Shown: one piece after another, positions 59,336 through 64,000 of the stretch
Layout: each line of letters begins with the position of its first letter
Position numbering within the stretch: the stretch's first letter is position 1
The notes under the pieces: model-generated
What the model was told of the DNA's origin: nothing
What the model saw: only the letters and a program-made list of their open reading frames with translations
Database searches by the model: none
NCBI GenBank assembly: GCA_958450365.1
Contig: CAUEEP010000753.1
Coordinates: forward strand, 275,913 to 339,912
Length of the DNA stretch: 64,000 nt
Origin: Mesorhabditis belari
Lineage: Eukaryota > Nematoda > Chromadorea > Rhabditida > Rhabditidae
Direction of reading: 5' to 3'
Translations under genes and position numbers: made by a program

Positions 59336-60640
59336 AGCATGTTGGAACCATATTGGAACCATATTGGAACCGTATTGGAACCGTATTGGAACCGTATCCG
59401 AACCATATTGGAACCGTATCCGAACCATGTTGGAACCATATTGGAACCATATTGGAACCATATTGGAACCATATTGGAACCGTATCCGAATCATATTGAA
59501 ACCATATTAGAACCGTATCCGAACCATGTTGGAACCATATTGGAACCATATTGGAACCATATTAGAACCATATTGGAACCATATTGGAACCGTATCCAAC
59601 CGTATCCGAACCGTATCCGAACCATATTGGAACCGTATCCGAACCATATTGGAACCGTATCCGAACCATGTTGGAACCATATTGGAACCATATTGGAACC
59701 ATATTGGAACCATATTGGAACCGTATCCGAATCATATTGAAACCATATTAGAACCGTATCCGAACCATGTTGGAACCATATTGGAACCATATTGGAACCA
59801 TATTAGAACCATATTGGAACCATATTGGAACCGTATCCAACCGTATCCGAACCGTATCCGAACCATATTGGAACCGTATCCGAACCATATTGGAACCGTA
59901 TCCGAACCATGTTGGAACCATATTGGAACCATATTGGAACCATATTGGAACCATATTGGAACCGTATCCGAATCATATTGAAACCATATTAGAACCGTAT
60001 CCGAACCATGTTGGAACCATATTGGAACCATATTGGAACCATATTAGAACCATATTGGAACCATATTGGAACCGTATCCGAATCATATTGAAACTATATT
60101 AGAACCGTATCCGAAGCATGTTGGAACCATATTGGAACCATATTGGAACCGTATTGGAACCGTATTGGAACCGTATCCGAACCATATTGGAACCGTATCC
60201 GAACCATGTTGGAACCATATTGGAACCATATTGGAACCATATTGGAACCGTATCCGAATCATATTGAAACCATATTAGAACCGTATCCGAACCATGTTGG
60301 AACCATATTGGAACCGTATCCGAACCATATTGGAACCATATTGGAACCGTATCCAACCGTATCCGAACCGTATCCGAACCATATTGGAACCGTATCCGAA
60401 CCATATTGGAACCGTATCCGAACCATGTTGGAACCATATTGGAACCATATTGGAACCATATTAGAACCATATTGGAACCATATTGGAACCGTATCCGAAC
60501 CATATTGAAACCATATTGGAATCATATTGGAACCATATTGGAACCGTATCCGAACCATATTGGAACCATATTGGAACCATATTGCAACCGTATCCGAACC
60601 ATATTGCAACCATATTGGAACCATATTGGAACCATAAGGA
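59336..60640. repeat. 1.3-kb array of GAACCATATTGGAACCGTATCC with higher-order repeats
   Basis: About 110 units of 11-12 bp. Two blocks of 241 bp (from 59507 and 59748) are almost identical, and partial further copies follow, which shows amplification of long multi-unit blocks. All the open frames on both strands (WFQYGSN, EPYWNHIGT types) come from the repeat. Confidence 0.96.
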
Positions 60641-61660
60641 CAGGCAAGTCAGTCCAGAGCTCCGGGTTCACTAGAAATAGGAAAATTCAAAGCCGAACCT
60701 TCCACCATCGTTTTCTCGGCTGTTTCTTAGCCGATTGCTCTACAATTTTGTTTACAAGTTGAAAATGTAGATGTAGAAATCCTATAGAAACAAAAACTAG
60801 TATCAAGAACGAAGAGAAACACTTCTAAATAACTCCTCTGGTTTTAGAGAGAAGAATCTTGGAGAGAGGAATCTTGATTTGGAGAGAGGAAAGATTCCTG
60901 CACTTATTGACTAATGTTAGACTTTATCCTGGTTTACCAGAACTTAACCTTGATTGAAACTAGCTTTTTGAAACATTGAACTAGCTTGTTGCTGAACTGC
61001 TAGCTTGTTGCTGAACCACTAGCTTGTTGGTGAACTACTGTCTTGCCTTCCGACTCCTCTTAATCCTTGTCTAGGCTCAGGACCAGGATCAAACCTGCTT
61101 GATTCTCAATCAAATGACCTACCATTATGGATGAAACTAAGAGTTTGTGATCTTCAAGAATGACTATTGAGCTCCAGGTTCACTAGAAATGGAAAAGACA
61201 GAATGATTTGGATAGAACATTAAGCCAAGAAAACCATGACACTTAAACAACTCCCTGGTTTTGGGAAATCTTGAAGAGATTCCTAGACTAATTCTTGGAC
61301 TTATTGACTAAAATTAGGCGTCACATTGAACTGACAAGGTTAAAAGATATGATTTGGAAGTATCAACAGACTAGATCTAGGAAATAGTACCAACAGACTA
61401 GATCTCGCTGGTTGATCTCTTGCAGGAACAAATCAGGGATCAAACTAGATCTAGTCTATACCTAGTCTAGATCTAGATCGTGACCTGGAGCAAATTTGGT
61501 ACAGTCATGATTCAATTAAGCTTGAGTATCGGTCAATAAGTAATGTAAGACTTGGTCAGATTAGATCAGGATCGATCAAGCTCAGCTAGAGTCAAGCCAG
61601 TTCTTAGAAGTCAAGGTCAATTTGATCAACTAATTAACCAAATCAAATCAAAGCAATCAA
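60641..61660. other. Non-coding, repeat-derived region
   Basis: Words such as GAGCTCC(A/G)GGTTCACTAGAAAT occur at 60657 and 61169, and CTAGCTTGTTGCTGAAC three times near 60980. No gene supported. Confidence 0.45.
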
Positions 61661-61674
61661 GTAAGCCAAATCTG

Positions 61675-62000
61675 GTATCGGCTATCAGCAGTTAAATCCA
61701 ATCTGGTATCGGCTATCAGCAGTTAAATTCAATCAGGTATCAGCTATCAGCAGTTAAATTCAATCAGGTATCAGCTATCAGCAGTTAAATTCAATCAGGT
61801 ATCAGCATCAGCAGTTAAATTCAATCGGTATCGCTATCGCAGTTAAATTCAATCGGTATCGCTATCGCAGTTAAATTCAATCAGGTATCAGCTATCAGCA
61901 GTTAAATTCAATCAGGTATCAGCTATCAGCAGTTAAATTCAATCAGGTATCAGCTATCAGCAGTTAAATTCAATCAGGTATCAGCTATCAGCAGTTAAAC
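61675..62000. repeat. 31-bp minisatellite GGTATCAGCTATCAGCAGTT
   Basis: About ten copies of TCAGGTATCAGCTATCAGCA followed by GTTAAATTCAA. Two central copies lack the A of CAG triplets (GGTATCGCTATCGCAG). Confidence 0.95.
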
Positions 62001-62687
62001 CAATGCTTCAGCTCAGAATCAACCAGTTTCTAGAGTTTTGTCTTATAGTTCTGTTGTAAATCAAACCAAACAAGTACAAAGGATTTTGAAATGGTTTTAA
62101 AAGCAAGAAGAGATCTGTTCAGTTAAATTTCAAAGCTAGAACAAAAGATAGAATAAGAATAGAATAAGAATAGAATAAGAATAGAATTCGAATTTAAACT
62201 TCTAGAGTGCGAAAGGATTGAATTACGTCTAGACTGCTGGGAAAGAGCTTCAAGATTGAAAAAAGAGCTTCAAGATTGAAAAAAGAGCTTCTAAGATTGA
62301 AAAAAGATTAAGGCAAGTAAAATATCGATAGGTTTTAGTTTCTATTGGTAAATCTGGATAAACAAGTCTGGTGGAGGGGATGGCGTTCAACGGGGAAGAG
62401 ATTCGGATGACAGGAGAAAAAAGGGAAATGTGGAAGAAGGGAAATGAAAGAAAAGGGGGGAAAGATACGTCTCTTTCTGATCTAAGGACTGAAGCTTGTT
62501 GGAGGAAGCTTGTTGGAGAAAAGAAGAATGCGTAATCCCGTGTCTTGTGTCGACTTTGCGGGACTTGTGCACGTGTGATGACGGAAACGGGAACACAGAT
62601 CATTTGAGTAGCTATCGAGCTACTCAAACGATCTGTGTTCGATCTGATTGAGCTATCGAGAAAAGAAAATCAAGCTCATTTTCATTT
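62001..62687. other. Non-coding region with a 20-bp hairpin
   Basis: CACAGATCATTTGAGTAGCT and AGCTACTCAAACGATCTGTG form a hairpin at 62595-62637. AAGAGCTTCAAGATTGAAAA is repeated three times near 62240. No gene supported. Confidence 0.5.
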
Positions 62688-63172
62688 ATCTTGTCCTCTA
62701 ATTGAGCAAATGAGCTACCGTCTTCTCTGTAATAACAGAGAAGACGCTAGCTCTGTTTTTGTGCACCCTGAGCGTCATCTAAATTCCTCGAAATCTCGAA
62801 AAGCGCTTATCGAGCGCTTATCGCTTATCACCTATTGATATGGGGTTGGAAAATGTAGCTAACGATGAGATCTTGTGGAGGATTTGAGTGTTGAGCTTCT
62901 GAGACCTTAGAAACCGTAAAATAGTCATCAATTCGGCTAGGCAGGGTGCACTACTATTAGAGAGAATCCAGTAGCTCATCCGGAGAACCCGGTAGCTCAT
63001 CCGGAGAACCCGGTAGCTCATCCGGAGAACCCGGTAGCTCATCCGGAGAATCCGGTAGCTCATCCGGAGGCCCGGTAGCTCATCCGGACAACCCGGTAGC
63101 TCATCCGGAGAATCCGGTAGCTCATCTGGAGAACCCGGTAGCTCATTTGCTCAACTAGAGGACAAGATACTT
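62688..63172. mobile_element. Foldback element with a 21-bp array in its loop
   Basis: ATCTTGTCCTCTAATTGAGC AAATGAGCTACC at 62688 is mirrored at 63136-63172 (GGTAGCTCATTTGCTCAACT). Near 62725 a second small hairpin TCTTCTCTGTAATAACAGAGAAGA occurs. The array at 62965-63150 adjoins the right arm. Confidence 0.65.
62965..63150. repeat. 21-bp minisatellite AGCTCATCCGGAGAACCCGGT
   Basis: Nine copies with small changes. The unit begins with GGTAGCTCAT, the inner edge of the foldback arm, which suggests the array grew from the arm. Confidence 0.92.
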
Positions 63173-63784
63173 TCTAGAAATAGAAGATAGAATCTAAACT
63201 TTCATTTGTTCATGTATTCGTGCTTTAAAAAAACGCTCACTTTCTCAATTGGAACTTTTTGAAAGATCATTTGATCAGAAAGTTCATGGGTTAGAAAGTT
63301 CATTTGGTCAGAAAGTGTCCGTTTCAATACCAAGCAGTTTGTTTACAATCGAAACAATAAAGTCAACATCACAAGAACCAGTGGAGACCACAAATATCAG
63401 TGGAACAAAAAAAAACGAGTCATCTCTTGTCAAACAAACAATGTGAGTGGTTGACGATGATGGGGAAAAGAAAGCGAAAAAGAAAACGATAAGAAACAAA
63501 AGAGAAATGATGACGGTGATGATGACGACAGAATACAGTCAACTATTAACGATTAACATGCCTGAATCTCTTGCGTAACTGCCCTGAACAACCAACGATC
63601 TGGGCAGCTACGCAGAAACGAATTCTTTTGAATTCCAAAATCGTTGTATCGTTGTTAAATCGAGAGTCGACTTTACAAAGTGGCGAATATTTGTTTTTTT
63701 GAAGATACTGTAAAATCCTTTCAAGCGTACTTTAGAAAGAGCTTTACAGTACCCAGGCAGCCTGTATTTTCCGTTACAGTACTC
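63173..63784. other. Non-coding region
   Basis: The plus-strand frame at 63249-63446 has no splice context or family match. No gene supported. Confidence 0.4.
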
Positions 63785-64000
63785 CTAAGGGAAGCCTAAG
63801 CCTAAGCCTAAATCCAGAAAACGGAGTGAGACAAAATCGACCCAAATCGACCCAAATAGACTTAGCGCGAGGCGCTAGCCGCTAGCCTTTGCACTAAGTT
63901 CAAGCCTAAGTTAAGCCTAAACCTAAGCTAAGCCTAAGCTAAGCCTAAACCAAGCCTAAGCCAAGCCTAAGCTAAACCTAAGCCAAGCCTATGCCAAGCC
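63785..64000. repeat. Degenerate (GCCTAA)n telomere-like tract
   Basis: AAGCCTAAGCCTAAGCCTAA at 63791 and a longer, diverged run of AAGCCTAAGC/AACCTAAGC words from 63902 to the window end. The word GCGAGGCGCTAGCCGCTAGCC lies between the two parts and recurs inverted near 20720. The tract continues beyond the window. Confidence 0.7.

Noticed and set aside
59336..60640. Many overlapping 60-150-residue frames on both strands
   Set aside because: All arise from the 11-12-bp repeat; no splice sites, start context or family match.
61675..62000. Regular direct repeats resembling a CRISPR array
   Set aside because: There are no unique spacers between units, the genome is eukaryotic and no cas genes occur. 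It is a plain minisatellite. The same applies to the arrays at 53506 and 62965.

Overview
The window looks like nuclear DNA of a nematode, most likely a rhabditid (clade V). Most introns are very small (about 40-55 bp) with TTTTAG or TTTCAG acceptors. Several genes have an acceptor directly in front of the start codon, as expected for spliced-leader trans-splicing, and degenerate (TTAGGC)n tracts match the nematode telomere unit. The species cannot be named from the sequence. Exon models were assembled by eye from splice sites, reading phase and remembered protein-family patterns; every multi-exon model marked with high confidence closes in frame across all junctions.

Genes, left to right. 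(1) 3177-6998 (+): uracil phosphoribosyltransferase-like (UPRT) gene, 7 exons, with a 2.3-kb last intron holding 50 perfect-length copies of a 10-bp repeat and two tRNA-like relics. (2) 10175-21253 (-): a 9-exon gene joining an SH3BGR-type thioredoxin-fold domain to a tail of about 1,000 residues rich in Lys/Ala/Pro/Glu, with repeated tryptophan-acidic and MSLAQ-IAQ modules. Its introns carry hexamer and 18-mer arrays and two large hairpins. (3) 26909-28906 (+): a small 80-residue secreted peptide precursor. (4) 30619-32265 (+): complex I subunit NDUFB4 (nuo-6). (5) 32647-37509 (+): SKI3/TTC37, 31 exons. (6) 38644-41563 (+): cytosolic prolyl-tRNA synthetase with a WHEP domain, 17 exons. (7) 41952-42693 (+): RNA polymerase I subunit RPA12. 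(8) about 44932-47066 (+): an uncertain disordered-protein gene. (9) 47446-53947 (-): an Axin-family scaffold with RGS and DIX domains, 11 exons (PRY-1/AXL-1-like).

Genes 4-7 form a same-strand block of housekeeping genes (mitochondrial respiration, RNA exosome cofactor, tRNA charging, rRNA transcription). The gaps nuo-6 to SKI3 and pars-1 to rpoa-12 are under 400 bp with an acceptor before each downstream ATG, so two small operons are possible.

The rest (0-3 kb, 7-10 kb, 17-30 kb, 43-46 kb, 53-64 kb) is a repeat-rich landscape. It holds several foldback/MITE families, mariner-like and pogo-like transposase relics, nested insertions, and many minisatellites. The most striking theme is that minisatellite arrays repeatedly sit in the loop of unrelated foldback elements, and that other arrays lie inside introns of expressed-looking genes. 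No CRISPR array, rRNA gene or intact tRNA gene was seen.
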